Source of the DNA: Burkholderiales bacterium
GTDB lineage: Bacteria > Pseudomonadota > Gammaproteobacteria > Burkholderiales > Casimicrobiaceae
DNA length: 48,046 bases
NCBI GenBank assembly: GCA_025981645.1
Contig: JAICXH010000008.1
Span: 1 to 48,046 of the forward strand
Reading direction: 5' to 3'
Position 1 is the first letter of the stretch, and the number at the start of each line of letters is the position of its first letter. The notes beneath the pieces are model-generated. The model worked only from the letters and a program-made list of their open reading frames with translations. It was not told the origin of the DNA and did not search any database. Both the position numbers and the translations under genes were made by a program. This document shows, one piece after another, positions 33,742 through 42,066 of this stretch.

Positions 33742-34698
33742 ATGCGCAGGATGACAGCGCCGACACTCGCCGACAAGCTCGTGGTCGCGATCAGCTCGCG
33801 CGCGCTGTTCGACCTCGCCGAGAGCCATCGGATCTACACGGAGGACGGTGTCGAGGCGTACCAGCGCTTCCAGATCGAGCACGAGGACGAGGTGCTCGCA
33901 CCGGGGCCGGCGTTCGGCCTCGTGGTGAAGCTCCTGCGGCTCAATCGGCCGCCGCGGCAGTACGTCGATGTGATTCTGCTGTCGCGCAACAGCGCCGATA
34001 CGGGGCTGCGCGTGTTCAACTCGATCAAGCACCACGGCCTCGCGATTACCCGCGCTGCGTTCACGCGCGGCGAAACGACGTCGCGCTACGTGCCGGCGTT
34101 CGGCGCCCACCTGTTCCTGTCGGCGGATACCGGCGACGTGCGCCGGGCCCTCGAGGAAGGCTACGCGGCGGCGACGATCTTTCCGTCGGCGCCGACGAAC
34201 GACAGCGACGAGCTTCGCATCGCCTTCGACGGCGACGCGGTACTGTTCTCCGACGAGGCCGAGCGCGTCTATCAGGCCGGCGGGCTCGCCGCGTTCAGCG
34301 AGAGCGAGCGCGAAGCGGCAGCGACGCCGCTCTCCGGCGGACCGTTCAAGGATTTCCTCGCCGCGCTGCATCGGATCCAGGCCGAGTTCCCCGACGAGAG
34401 GAGCCCGATCCGCACGGCGCTCGTCACCGCGCGGGGTGCGCCGGCACACGAGCGGGTCATCCGCACGCTGCGGGCGTGGAACATCAGGATCGACGAGGCG
34501 CTGTTTCTGGGTGGCCTCGACAAGGGCGAGTTTTTGCGCGCGTTCGGCGCCGACATCTACTTCGACGACCAGGCGCGCCATGTCGAGGCGGCCGCGGCGC
34601 ACGTCCCGTCCGGCCACGTTCCGCACGGGGTGGCGAACGAGGCGGTCAGCGCGGGAACCGGTGCGGCCGCGAATCCGCTTCGCGTGGTGAACCGATGA
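33742..34698 (+). CDS. cytosolic 5'-nucleotidase (NT5C1-like, 5-nucleotidase family)
   Basis: The 318-residue protein matches the bacterial relatives of cytosolic 5'-nucleotidase I: TLADKLVVAISSRALFDLAE with the N-terminal segment, then FGLVVKLLRLN, VDVILLSRNSADTGLRVFNS, ITRAAFTRGETTSRYVPAFG, AHLFLSADTGDVRRALEEGY, FDGDAVLFSDEAERVYQAGG, and ALFLGGLDKGEFLRAFGADI. The FDGDAVLFSDE block is HAD-like, and such enzymes release phosphate from nucleoside monophosphates. GAGG lies five bases before the chosen ATG. It follows rocD by 21 bases, and its stop overlaps the Skp-like gene start by ATGA, so the three are probably co-transcribed, an unusual grouping. Confidence 0.88.
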   Translation: MRRMTAPTLADKLVVAISSRALFDLAESHRIYTEDGVEAYQRFQIEHEDEVLAPGPAFGLVVKLLRLNRPPRQYVDVILLSRNSADTGLRVFNSIKHHGLAITRAAFTRGETTSRYVPAFGAHLFLSADTGDVRRALEEGYAAATIFPSAPTNDSDELRIAFDGDAVLFSDEAERVYQAGGLAAFSESEREAAATPLSGGPFKDFLAALHRIQAEFPDERSPIRTALVTARGAPAHERVIRTLRAWNIRIDEALFLGGLDKGEFLRAFGADIYFDDQARHVEAAAAHVPSGHVPHGVANEAVSAGTGAAANPLRVVNR

Positions 34699-35288
34699 AT
34701 CCGGCAACCGGTCGAAGCGCGGTGCGCAGTCGATCGTCGCGTCCATGGTCCGCGCTGGCCGTGGCAGCAGCCACGGTGCTGGTCGCGCTGGCTCTTGCGT
34801 CCCCGGCGCGCGCCGATACCTACAAAATCGGCGTGCTTCACGTCGACCGCATCCTGCAGCAGTCGCAGGCCGCGAAGGCGGCGCACGACCGCATCGAGCG
34901 CGAATTCAAGCCGCGCGACGTCGCGATCGGCAAGCAGGAGCAGACGCTGCGCGACGCGCAGGCCGCCTACGAGCGCGACCGCCCGACGCTGTCGGACGAG
35001 GAGCGGACGGCGCGCGAGCGAACGCTCGACCTGCAGAGCCGCGACGTGCAGCGGCTGCGCGAACAGTTCAACGAGGACCTGCGCGCGCGCCAGTTCGAGG
35101 AACTCGACAAGTTGAAGGGCCGCCTCGACAGGATCATCACCGACTACGCGAAGGCCAACCACTACGATCTCATCCTGCAGGATGCGCTGTGGGTCGGCAG
35201 CTCGGTGGACATCACGGGCGACATCATCAAGGCGCTCGATGCGTCGGGCGCCGCGCAGGCCGCCACCGGCAGCGGGAAGACCCGTTAA
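34695..35288 (+). CDS. Skp/OmpH-family periplasmic chaperone
   Basis: The 197-residue protein has a long signal peptide (hydrophobic SALAVAAATVLVALALASPA, cleavage after ARA) and a mature region that starts DTYKIGVLHVDRILQQSQAA, the Skp/OmpH opening, followed by long charged coiled-coil arms. Skp trimers hold unfolded outer-membrane proteins in the periplasm. The start overlaps the nucleotidase stop by 4 bp; the canonical skp neighbours (bamA, lpxD) are absent, so this may be a second OmpH-like copy. Its TAA stop lies inside the left end of the palindromic element downstream. Confidence 0.85.
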   Translation: MNPATGRSAVRSRSSRPWSALAVAAATVLVALALASPARADTYKIGVLHVDRILQQSQAAKAAHDRIEREFKPRDVAIGKQEQTLRDAQAAYERDRPTLSDEERTARERTLDLQSRDVQRLREQFNEDLRARQFEELDKLKGRLDRIITDYAKANHYDLILQDALWVGSSVDITGDIIKALDASGAAQAATGSGKTR

Positions 35289-35572
35289 GGAAGCTCTGCG
35301 AAACCGCAACGGTGACTCCGTTTCAGGCGCGTGCCGCGCTGGGAAGCGCTGGGAATACTGCGGCGCGCTCTACACCGACCGTGGAGGCAGGGAGTGGGGT
35401 ACCGGGACGCGCGAGTTCGGCTGCGGAACGCAGCCGGTGTTTGAGCCCGTCACGGTACCCCACTCCCTCGGCCTCCGCGGTCGAACTCGCGCGCCGGAGC
35501 ATCTCCACCGCTACCCGGCGCGGCCGATCGCTGAGACAGCGTCCGTTCCCGTTTCGCAGAGCTTCCTTAACG
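35283..35572. repeat. palindromic intergenic element, copy A
   Basis: The ends are a perfect 22-bp inverted repeat (CGTTAAGGAAGCTCTGCGAA AC and its complement). The core at 35361-35512 matches copy B (44960-45111, reversed) with 9 differences in 152 bases by hand count and no gaps. Within the core are a long stem (AGGGAGTGGGGTACCG with CGGTACCCCACTCCCT) and the central hairpin GGCTGCG-gaa-CGCAGCC. The stop codons of both flanking convergent genes are TAA codons inside the terminal repeats. Frames on either strand are probably not genes. It may be a non-autonomous mobile element, a structured RNA or a bidirectional terminator. Confidence 0.9.
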
Positions 35573-36589
35573 TTCGCTACGCCGCTGGCGGCCGTAGAAC
35601 GGATACGCGGGGTCGTTGTAGCCGGGAGTCGACGGATGCCCGGGGGTCACCAGCGAATCGACGAGCGCCTCGTCGTCGCCGGTCCACGAGGTGCCGACGG
35701 CGTCGACGTACTGACGCCATTGCTCGAGCGTACGCGGTCCGGCGATCACCGACGAAACGATCGGGTTCGCCCACAGCCACGCCAGCGCGAACTGCACCGC
35801 GGTCCGGCCGGTCGCGCCGGCGTGCTCGGCGAGGCGCGTCGCGATGGCGAAGGATTCGCTGCGGAACTCGGTCTGCATCATCCTGCGGTCGTTGCGCGCC
35901 GCACGCGAGCCATCGGGCACCATCGCATCGGAGTACTTTCCCGTCAGCACTCCGCGCGCGATCGGCGAATAGCTCGCAACACCGATTTCGAAGTGATCGC
36001 AGGCGGGAAGGATCTCGACCTCGGGCATCCGGTTGAGGAGGTTGTAGTACGGCTGGCACACGACGGGCCGCGGCACCGACAGCCGGTCGCACCAGCGGAC
36101 GACCTCGGCGATCCGCCAGCCGCGATAGTTGGAGACGCCGAAATACCTGATCCTGCCGCTCCTGACGAGGTCGCCGATTGCGCCGACGGTCTCGGCGATC
36201 GGCGTCGCCGGATCGTCGCGGTGCAGGTAGTAGACGTCGATCCAGTCGCACGAAAGGCGCGCGAGGCTCGCATCGCACGCCTGGAACAACCAGCGCCGCG
36301 ACAGGCCCCCCGTGTGGGGCGGCGCGTTCATCTCGCCCGCCATCGGATTGCCGACCTTGGTGGCGACGATCCAGCGCGCGCGCTCATTGCGGATCGCCGC
36401 TCCGGCGATCGTCTCCGCGGTGCCGTCGGCGTAGACGTCGGCCGTGTCGATGAAGTTGACGCCGGCGTCCCGTGCCGCGGCGACGATCTCGCGCGCATCG
36501 GCCTCGCCGGTGCGATCTCCGAACATCATCGTTCCGAGGCAGACGATCGATACCTCGAGTCCACTCGTCCCCAATCGACGGAATTGCAC
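35567..36589 (-). CDS. aldo/keto reductase
   Basis: The 340-residue TIM-barrel oxidoreductase has the family set: GTSGLEVSIVCLGTMMFG, catalytic Asp and Tyr in NFIDTADVYADG, Lys in RWIVATKVGNP, His in DVYYLHRDDP, and the cofactor loop SSVIAGPRTLEQWRQYV. It reduces carbonyls with NADPH and resembles the YajO/Tas-type subgroup. The GTG start was chosen because GGAGGAG lies five bases upstream; an ATG eight codons earlier would put this site inside the gene. Its stop lies within the palindromic element, and it is divergent to the RNB exonuclease gene. Confidence 0.92.
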   Translation of the reverse strand: MQFRRLGTSGLEVSIVCLGTMMFGDRTGEADAREIVAAARDAGVNFIDTADVYADGTAETIAGAAIRNERARWIVATKVGNPMAGEMNAPPHTGGLSRRWLFQACDASLARLSCDWIDVYYLHRDDPATPIAETVGAIGDLVRSGRIRYFGVSNYRGWRIAEVVRWCDRLSVPRPVVCQPYYNLLNRMPEVEILPACDHFEIGVASYSPIARGVLTGKYSDAMVPDGSRAARNDRRMMQTEFRSESFAIATRLAEHAGATGRTAVQFALAWLWANPIVSSVIAGPRTLEQWRQYVDAVGTSWTGDDEALVDSLVTPGHPSTPGYNDPAYPFYGRQRRSER

Positions 36590-36685
36590 AGTCTCTCCTC
36601 CTCGCCGATGCACCGGCTCCGCGCGGCGACGGCCTCCGGCGACGCGACGGCGCCTCAGGGAAGGATTCTAGGCGCATGTCGCGGC

Positions 36686-36691
36686 TATAAT
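36686..36691 (+). promoter_or_regulatory. -10 box (TATAAT) upstream of the RNB exonuclease gene
   Basis: A perfect TATAAT hexamer in otherwise GC-rich DNA lies 32 bases before the ATG. No good -35 sequence is found 16-18 bases upstream. The position in a divergent intergenic region supports a sigma-70 promoter. Confidence 0.55.
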
Positions 36692-36723
36692 CGGCGCCCC
36701 CTGCACGAGCGACCGCGATCGAC

Positions 36724-38589
36724 ATGAACGTGCTGTTCGAGGATGACGGCCAGCTGAAGGCGGGGACGCTGATCGCCGAGAACGACATGTCGCTGCACGT
36801 CGAGGCCGTGTCCGGCAAGCGGCACAAGGTGAAGACGGCGCACGTGCTGCTCCGCTTCGCGTCTCCGTCGGCAGCGGAGGCGATCGCACGCGCGCACGAA
36901 CTCGCGCGGGAGATCGACGCGGGCTTCCTGTGGGAGGTGTCGGGTGACGACGAGTTCGGCTTCGACGTGCTCGCGCGCGACTATTACGGGCACGTTCCGG
37001 CGGCGCCCGAGGCCGCGTCGATCGCGCAGGTGCTCGCGGCGCACCCGATGTATTTCTATCGGAAAGGGCGCGGACGCTACCGCAAGGCGCCGCCCGATGC
37101 GCTGAAGGCTGCGCTCGCCTCGGTCGCCCGCAAGGAGCGCGAGGCGCGCGACATCGCGGCCTGGGCTGCCGAGCTCGCGGCGAAACGTCTTCCGGACGCG
37201 CTCGCCGCGAAGCTCGACATGCTGCTTCATCGTCCGGATCGCAACGCACCGGAATGGAGGGCGCTGGCGGCGGCCAGCGATGCGGCACGAACGAGCCCGC
37301 TCGCGATGCTCGCCGCCTGCGGTGCGATTCCGTCGAGCTTCGATTATCACTTCAGGCGCTTCGAGCTCGAGGTCTTTCCCGACGGAACGTCATTCCCGCC
37401 GTGGGGCGCGCTTGGCGACATCGCCGAGCTTCCCGTCGCGCCCGTCGCCGCGCTGTCGATCGACGAGGCGGCGACGACCGAGATCGACGACGCCTTCTCG
37501 GTGCGCGCGCTTGCCGCGGGCGGCTTCGAGATCGGCATCCACATCGCCTGCCCGGCCCTCGCGATCGCGGAGGGCTCGGCGCTCGACGCGATCGCGCGAC
37601 GACGCCTGTCCACCGTCTATCTGCCCGGGCACAAGCTCACGATGCTGCCCGACGAGGTGGTCGGAGTCTTCACGCTCGCAGCGGGCCGTTCGCCGCCCGC
37701 ACTCTCGCTCTACGTCGAGATCGATCCTTCGGGCGCCGTGATCGGGGAGCGTACGGCGCTCGAGCGCGTGCCGATCGCCGCGAACCTTCGCCTCGAGGCG
37801 ATCGACGGTTCATTCACCGATCCTGCGCCGGATGCGCCGCAGGTTCAGCGCGAACTCGCGACCTTGTGGCGCTTCGCGAGCCGGCTGTACGAAGCGCGCG
37901 GCAAGGCCGATGCCGATCGCATCGATTACAGCTTCGCGGTCGACTGGGATGCGCAGGGCGCCGGCGAACGCGGACGCGTGACGATCGTTCCGCGACCGCG
38001 CGGCAGTCCGGTCGACCGTCTCGTCGCCGAGCTGATGATTCACGTCAACCACGCCTGGGGCCGCGCGCTCGCCGAGGCCGACTATCCGGCGATGTTCCGC
38101 GTGCAGTCGGCCGGCAAGGTGAAGATGAGCACGCGCTCCGGCGAGCATCAGGGGCTCGGCCTCTCGCACTACCTCTGGGCGAGCTCGCCGCTGCGGCGCT
38201 ACTGCGATCTCGTCAACCAACGCCAGCTGATCGCGTGGTTGCGCGGCGAACCCCCGCCGTACGCCGTCGCCGATGGCGCGTTCCAGGCTGCGCTCGTCGA
38301 CTTCGAGGCGACCTACTCGCAGTACGCCGAGTTTCAGGACCGGATGGAGCACTACTGGACACTGCGCTGGATGCTGCAGCAGGGCGTCGACGAATGCACG
38401 GCGACGGTGCTCCGCGACACGCTCGTTCGCATCGACGGACTGCCGCTCGTCCTGCGCCTGCCGGATGCGTCCGGGACGCCGGGGTCGAAACTGCGCGTCG
38501 CCGTGCTGCGCATCGACCTGCTGCAGCCGGCGATCGAATGCCGCTCGCTGGGGCCGGTCGGCGGACCGGCGGCGGCAGTCGCCCCATGA
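36724..38589 (+). CDS. RNB-domain exoribonuclease (RNase II/R family)
   Basis: The 621-residue protein has an N-terminal cold-shock-like part (MNVLFEDDGQLKAGTLIAEN, SLHVEAVSGKRHKVK), then an RNB catalytic domain. The metal-binding Asp cluster is in SIDEAATTEIDDAFSVRAL, followed by YLPGHKLTMLPDEVVGVFTL, LVAELMIHVNHAWGRAL and the catalytic Arg region LWASSPLRRYCDLVNQRQLI. It degrades RNA 3' to 5' in the cytosol. The C-terminal S1 domain is short or degenerate, as in many betaproteobacterial members placed beside tonB and mtgA. Housekeeping RNase R would be longer. Confidence 0.9.
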   Translation: MNVLFEDDGQLKAGTLIAENDMSLHVEAVSGKRHKVKTAHVLLRFASPSAAEAIARAHELAREIDAGFLWEVSGDDEFGFDVLARDYYGHVPAAPEAASIAQVLAAHPMYFYRKGRGRYRKAPPDALKAALASVARKEREARDIAAWAAELAAKRLPDALAAKLDMLLHRPDRNAPEWRALAAASDAARTSPLAMLAACGAIPSSFDYHFRRFELEVFPDGTSFPPWGALGDIAELPVAPVAALSIDEAATTEIDDAFSVRALAAGGFEIGIHIACPALAIAEGSALDAIARRRLSTVYLPGHKLTMLPDEVVGVFTLAAGRSPPALSLYVEIDPSGAVIGERTALERVPIAANLRLEAIDGSFTDPAPDAPQVQRELATLWRFASRLYEARGKADADRIDYSFAVDWDAQGAGERGRVTIVPRPRGSPVDRLVAELMIHVNHAWGRALAEADYPAMFRVQSAGKVKMSTRSGEHQGLGLSHYLWASSPLRRYCDLVNQRQLIAWLRGEPPPYAVADGAFQAALVDFEATYSQYAEFQDRMEHYWTLRWMLQQGVDECTATVLRDTLVRIDGLPLVLRLPDASGTPGSKLRVAVLRIDLLQPAIECRSLGPVGGPAAAVAP

Positions 38590-38613
38590 CGGCGGCATAG
38601 AAAGGGCTACAAT
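38586..38613 (+). promoter_or_regulatory. possible sigma-70 promoter for tonB
   Basis: ATGACG (-35-like) and TACAAT (-10) lie 16 bases apart, overlapping the end of the exonuclease gene. Transcription would begin near 38620. The match is moderate. Confidence 0.4.
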
Positions 38614-38776
38614 CGGGCGCAGCCGAACGCCGCGCGCTCCGAACGCCTTGCCCGACCGCCTTCGCTCCGTCGCCCCGCCCAAGCGCGCCCGCCCGCTCGC
38701 CGCGCCCAAGCGGGCTCGCCCCGCCGCTGCGACAGCAGTTCCGTCGGCGGCGGACGCGCCGAAGGGTCGTCTCGTC

Positions 38777-39694
38777 ATGGCGGCGGCCCTCCCGCCGGCG
38801 CGCATCCCCGCGGCGGCGCTCGCGCCGTTTCCGCATCTTCGTGTCGCCGCGGCCGCGCTCGCCGCATCGATCGCGATCCACGCGGCGCTGCTTGCGCTGC
38901 ACTTCAGCCTGCCTGCCTTCAAGCTGCAGCACGACCGCGCACCGCCCCTCGAAATCGCCCTGGTGAATGCGAAGACCAGACTCGCGCCGGCGAAGGCCGA
39001 CATCCTCGCGCAGGCGAACCTCGACGGCGGCGGCAACACCGATGAAGAGCGCCGCGCGAAATCGCCGCTGCCACCGTCGCCCGACGAGCCGCCCGCGCGG
39101 CGGATCGCGGTTCGCGAGACGCCGCCGCCCCGGGTCGATCGTCCGGCGAAGGAGCGCCTGACGCAGCCGACGTCGACGGTCACGCTTCCGCTGCCGTCGC
39201 CGCAGTCGGTCGACGATGCCGAAGCGACGCCGTCACCGACCGCCAACGAGCTGATGCATCAGACGCTCGACGCCTTTCGTCTCGAGGCGCAGATCGCGCG
39301 CGACCAGGACGCGTATCAGAAGATGCCGAGAAAGAAGCATATCGGCGCGCGCGCCACCGAGTACCGCTACGCCCGCTACGTCGAGGACTGGCGAATGAAG
39401 GTCGAGCGTATCGGCAATCTCAACTATCCCGAGGCCGCGCGTGAGCGCAAGCTGTACGGAAGCCTCGTGCTGACCGTCGGCATCCGCGCCGACGGAAGCC
39501 TCGACAGCGTTGTCGTCAACCACCCGTCTCCGTCGCGCATTCTCGACGCGGCAGCGAAGCACATCGTCGAGATGTCGGCGCCGTTCGCGCCATTTCCGGC
39601 GGATATCCGCAAGGACACCGACATCCTCTACGTGACGCGCACCTGGACCTTCGCACCCGGCGATCAGATGAGCTCGTCTTCGGGCGAGCCCTGA
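38777..39694 (+). CDS. tonB: TonB-family energy transducer
   Basis: The protein (305 residues from this ATG) has a short cytosolic start, one membrane helix (AAAALAASIAIHAALLALHF), a proline-rich periplasmic spacer (SPLPPSPDEPPARRIAV, ETPPPRVD) and a C-terminal TonB domain with LNYPEAARERKLYGSLVLTV and SRILDAAAKHIVEMSAPFAP. TonB passes the energy of ExbB/ExbD to outer-membrane receptors. No exbB or exbD is in the window. The start is uncertain: an in-frame TTG at 38648 would add 43 mostly Pro/Arg/Ala residues; the ATG has GAAGGG ten bases upstream and places the helix near residue 20. mtgA follows 21 bases later. Confidence 0.85.
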   Translation: MAAALPPARIPAAALAPFPHLRVAAAALAASIAIHAALLALHFSLPAFKLQHDRAPPLEIALVNAKTRLAPAKADILAQANLDGGGNTDEERRAKSPLPPSPDEPPARRIAVRETPPPRVDRPAKERLTQPTSTVTLPLPSPQSVDDAEATPSPTANELMHQTLDAFRLEAQIARDQDAYQKMPRKKHIGARATEYRYARYVEDWRMKVERIGNLNYPEAARERKLYGSLVLTVGIRADGSLDSVVVNHPSPSRILDAAAKHIVEMSAPFAPFPADIRKDTDILYVTRTWTFAPGDQMSSSSGEP

Positions 39695-39715
39695 CAGGCG
39701 CAGCGGTCGCAGGTG

Positions 39716-40408
39716 ATGGGCGTTCGCCGCGTCGTCGTGACGATTCTGTGGACCGCAGTCGCGGCCGTCGTCGCCCTTCATCTCTATTACGCGGCGATGA
39801 TCGGGTGGTGGCGCGACCATCCGCCTCGCGAGACGGCGTTCATGGCCGAGCGGCTCGCCGTGCTGCGCGCGCGCGATCCGCACGCGACGATCCACTACCG
39901 GTTCGTTCCCTACGCGCGAATCTCACTGGAGCTGAAGCGCGCGATGATCGCTGCCGAGGACGCGAAGTTCGTCGAGCACGAAGGCTTCGACTGGGACGGA
40001 ATCGCCCTCGCGCTGGAGAAGAACGAGAAGCGCGGCCGCATCGTCGCCGGCGGCTCGACGATCTCGCAGCAGCTCGCGAAGAATCTGTTCCTCTCGGGAT
40101 CGCGCACCTGGCTGCGCAAGGGGGAGGAGGCGGTGATCACCGTCATGCTCGAGTCGATCCTCGACAAGCGCAGGATCTTCGAGCTCTACCTCAACGTGAT
40201 CGAATGGGGCAACGGCATCTTCGGCGCCGAGGCGGCGTCCGAATACTACTTCCACGTTCCGGCATCGCGAATCGACTCCGTCGAGGCAGCCCGCCTCGCC
40301 GCGATGGCGCCCAATCCCCGCTACTACGAGCGCCACCCGGGGGCGCCGGGCCTGCGCCGCAAGATCGGCATCATCCTCGCCCGCATGCCCGCCGCCGATC
40401 TCCCTTAG
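39716..40408 (+). CDS. mtgA: monofunctional biosynthetic peptidoglycan transglycosylase
   Basis: The 230-residue protein has an N-terminal membrane helix (VTILWTAVAAVVALHLYYAA) and a GT51 glycosyltransferase domain: AMIAAEDAKFVEHEGFDWDG with the catalytic Glu, AGGSTISQQLAKNLFLSGSR, ESILDKRRIFELYLNVIEWG with the second Glu, and MAPNPRYYERHP. It polymerises lipid II into glycan strands at the outer face of the inner membrane. A GTG directly before the ATG is an alternative start. Length and motifs are normal for MtgA. Confidence 0.96.
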   Translation: MGVRRVVVTILWTAVAAVVALHLYYAAMIGWWRDHPPRETAFMAERLAVLRARDPHATIHYRFVPYARISLELKRAMIAAEDAKFVEHEGFDWDGIALALEKNEKRGRIVAGGSTISQQLAKNLFLSGSRTWLRKGEEAVITVMLESILDKRRIFELYLNVIEWGNGIFGAEAASEYYFHVPASRIDSVEAARLAAMAPNPRYYERHPGAPGLRRKIGIILARMPAADLP

Positions 40409-40645
40409 GCGGGGTGTCACCGGCGACCCGTCTGCGCCGGAGCCAGCGCCGAGGAATGCGCCGCCGCCAGCGGCTGTTTACCGATGTTGCCGCAAACTAT
40501 TTCGCAGGGAGCGTTTCGTGAACAGGCGAACGGGGCCGTCATGGCCCGCGATGTGACCGCGACGGTGCTCGATCGTGTAGCATCCGGAACAGCGGGCGCG
40601 CCGGTCGTCGGCGCGCAGCGGCGTGCGCGTGGGGTCTCCCCGTCG

Positions 40646-41200
40646 ATGGCCGATGCACCGCTTCCCGAGGACGATCTCGTCGCCGCGATTCCGCGGCTGC
40701 GCCGCTATGCGCGCGTGCTCACCGGCGACCCGACGCGGGCCGACGACCTCGTCCAGGAGACGCTCGCGCGGGCGTGGGAGAAGCGCCGGTTGTGGGCGGC
40801 GGGAAGCGATCTGCGCGCCTGGATGTTCACGATCATGCACAACCTGTTCGTGAACCAGCGCGCGCAGGCGGCGCGCGACGCGCGCAACGTGTCAATCGAC
40901 GACGACGGCGATGGTACCGGGGCGCTGCAACTCCCGGTGGCGGCCTCGCAGCACGTGCGCGTCGAGTTGATCGAGGTGCTGCGCGAGCTCGCGCGGTTGC
41001 CCGCCGAGCAGCGCGAGGTACTGGTGCTCGCCGGTGTCGAGGAAATGCGCTACGAGGAGATTGCGCAGGTGCTGGCGATTCCGGTCGGCACCGTGATGTC
41101 GAGGCTGTCGCGCGCACGCGAAAAGCTGCGGCGTTCGATGGCGGAGACGGCCGGTGCCCCGCGAGCGACATCGAACGGGACGCTGCAAAGGCTGCGCTGA
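40646..41200 (+). CDS. ECF RNA polymerase sigma factor
   Basis: The 184-residue protein has sigma region 2 (RYARVLTGDPTRADDLVQET, LARAWEKRRLW, DLRAWMFTIMHNLFVNQRAQ) and region 4 (LPAEQREVLVLAGVEEMRYE, EIAQVLAIPVGTVMSRLSRA). The linker is short, as in ECF factors. It is followed 9 bases later by an anti-sigma factor gene, so activity is probably controlled by sequestration at the membrane. The ATG MADAPLPEDD was chosen because region 2 begins soon after; the longer frame upstream adds low-complexity sequence. The stimulus and target promoters are unknown. Confidence 0.93.
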   Translation: MADAPLPEDDLVAAIPRLRRYARVLTGDPTRADDLVQETLARAWEKRRLWAAGSDLRAWMFTIMHNLFVNQRAQAARDARNVSIDDDGDGTGALQLPVAASQHVRVELIEVLRELARLPAEQREVLVLAGVEEMRYEEIAQVLAIPVGTVMSRLSRAREKLRRSMAETAGAPRATSNGTLQRLR

Positions 41201-41209
41201 GGGAGCGCC

Positions 41210-42022
41210 ATGACTCGTACACCGATCACCGAAGCCGACCTCCACGCTCGCGCCGATGGACAGCTCGTGCCCGAGCGCGCCGCCGAGGTCGACGATGAGG
41301 CGCGGCGCGACCCGGCGCTGGCCGGGCGCCTCGCCGAAATCCGCAGTCAGAATGCGTGGCTTCGCAGCGGGCTCGATTCGCTCCTCGACGACTCGCCTCC
41401 GCAACGGTTGCGCGAAGCGGCGAGGGGTCCCGGCAACCGTCTGCGGCGCCTGGCATCGCGCCTCACGTCGGTGCGCGCGGTGCGCTACGCCCCGGCGTGG
41501 ACGGCCGCGGCGACGCTGGTGATCGGCATCGCGGCCGGCTGGTACGGGCGCGACGCCGTGCTCGCCCGGGCCGGAATGCCGATCACCTTCGCGCAGCAGA
41601 TGGCCTATGCGCACGTGCTCTACGCGTCGGATCCGAACCGGCCGGTCGAGATGTGGGCGCCCGACGAGAAGCGTCTCGTCGCGTGGCTCTCGAAGCGCCT
41701 CGACTACCCGCTGCGCGCACCCGACCTCGAAAGCGCGGGCTACGCGCTCGTCGGCGGACGCCTGGTCGCCGGCAACGCGCGCCCGACCGCGATGTTCGTC
41801 TACGAGAACGCCGCGAAGGAGCGCCTGACCCTGCAGGCACGCAAGAGCACGAGCGCCGACGAAGCGGCGTTCCGCTACGCGGTCGCCGACGGTGTCGGCG
41901 TGTTCTACTGGATCGACGACCATTGCGCCTACGCGCTGGCCGGCGACCTCGATCGTTCGCAGCTCCTCACCATCGGCGAGCTCGTCTACAAGCAGCTTGC
42001 CGAGGCGGGCGGGAAAGGCTGA
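41210..42022 (+). CDS. transmembrane anti-sigma factor
   Basis: The 270-residue protein has an N-terminal cytosolic segment (ITEADLHARADGQLVPERAA) typical of proteobacterial anti-sigma factors of the RsiW/ChrR-like group without a zinc motif, a single membrane helix (YAPAWTAAATLVIGIAAGWY), and a periplasmic domain with AYAHVLYASDPNRPVEMWAP, LVGGRLVAGNARPTAMFVYE and DGVGVFYWIDDHCAYALAG. It should hold the upstream sigma factor inactive at the membrane. GGGAG lies in front of the ATG. The LpxO-like gene starts 44 bases after its stop. Confidence 0.9.
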   Translation: MTRTPITEADLHARADGQLVPERAAEVDDEARRDPALAGRLAEIRSQNAWLRSGLDSLLDDSPPQRLREAARGPGNRLRRLASRLTSVRAVRYAPAWTAAATLVIGIAAGWYGRDAVLARAGMPITFAQQMAYAHVLYASDPNRPVEMWAPDEKRLVAWLSKRLDYPLRAPDLESAGYALVGGRLVAGNARPTAMFVYENAAKERLTLQARKSTSADEAAFRYAVADGVGVFYWIDDHCAYALAGDLDRSQLLTIGELVYKQLAEAGGKG

Positions 42023-42066
42023 GCGGCGTAGAATTCGCGCTCTTGCTGCATCTCTGCGCCGCCACC

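Noticed and set aside
35323-35508. Opposite-strand frame of about 60 codons with a similar counterpart at 44964-45185
   Set aside because: Similarity reflects the shared DNA core of the palindromic elements; frames are open on both strands, no ribosome binding site is evident and the differences follow stem pairing, not codon positions.
36724-39694. Possible fusion of the exonuclease with TonB through overlapping frames
   Set aside because: The TonB frame entering the exonuclease gene is out of frame and lacks family character there; TonB has its own start and a possible promoter after the exonuclease stop.
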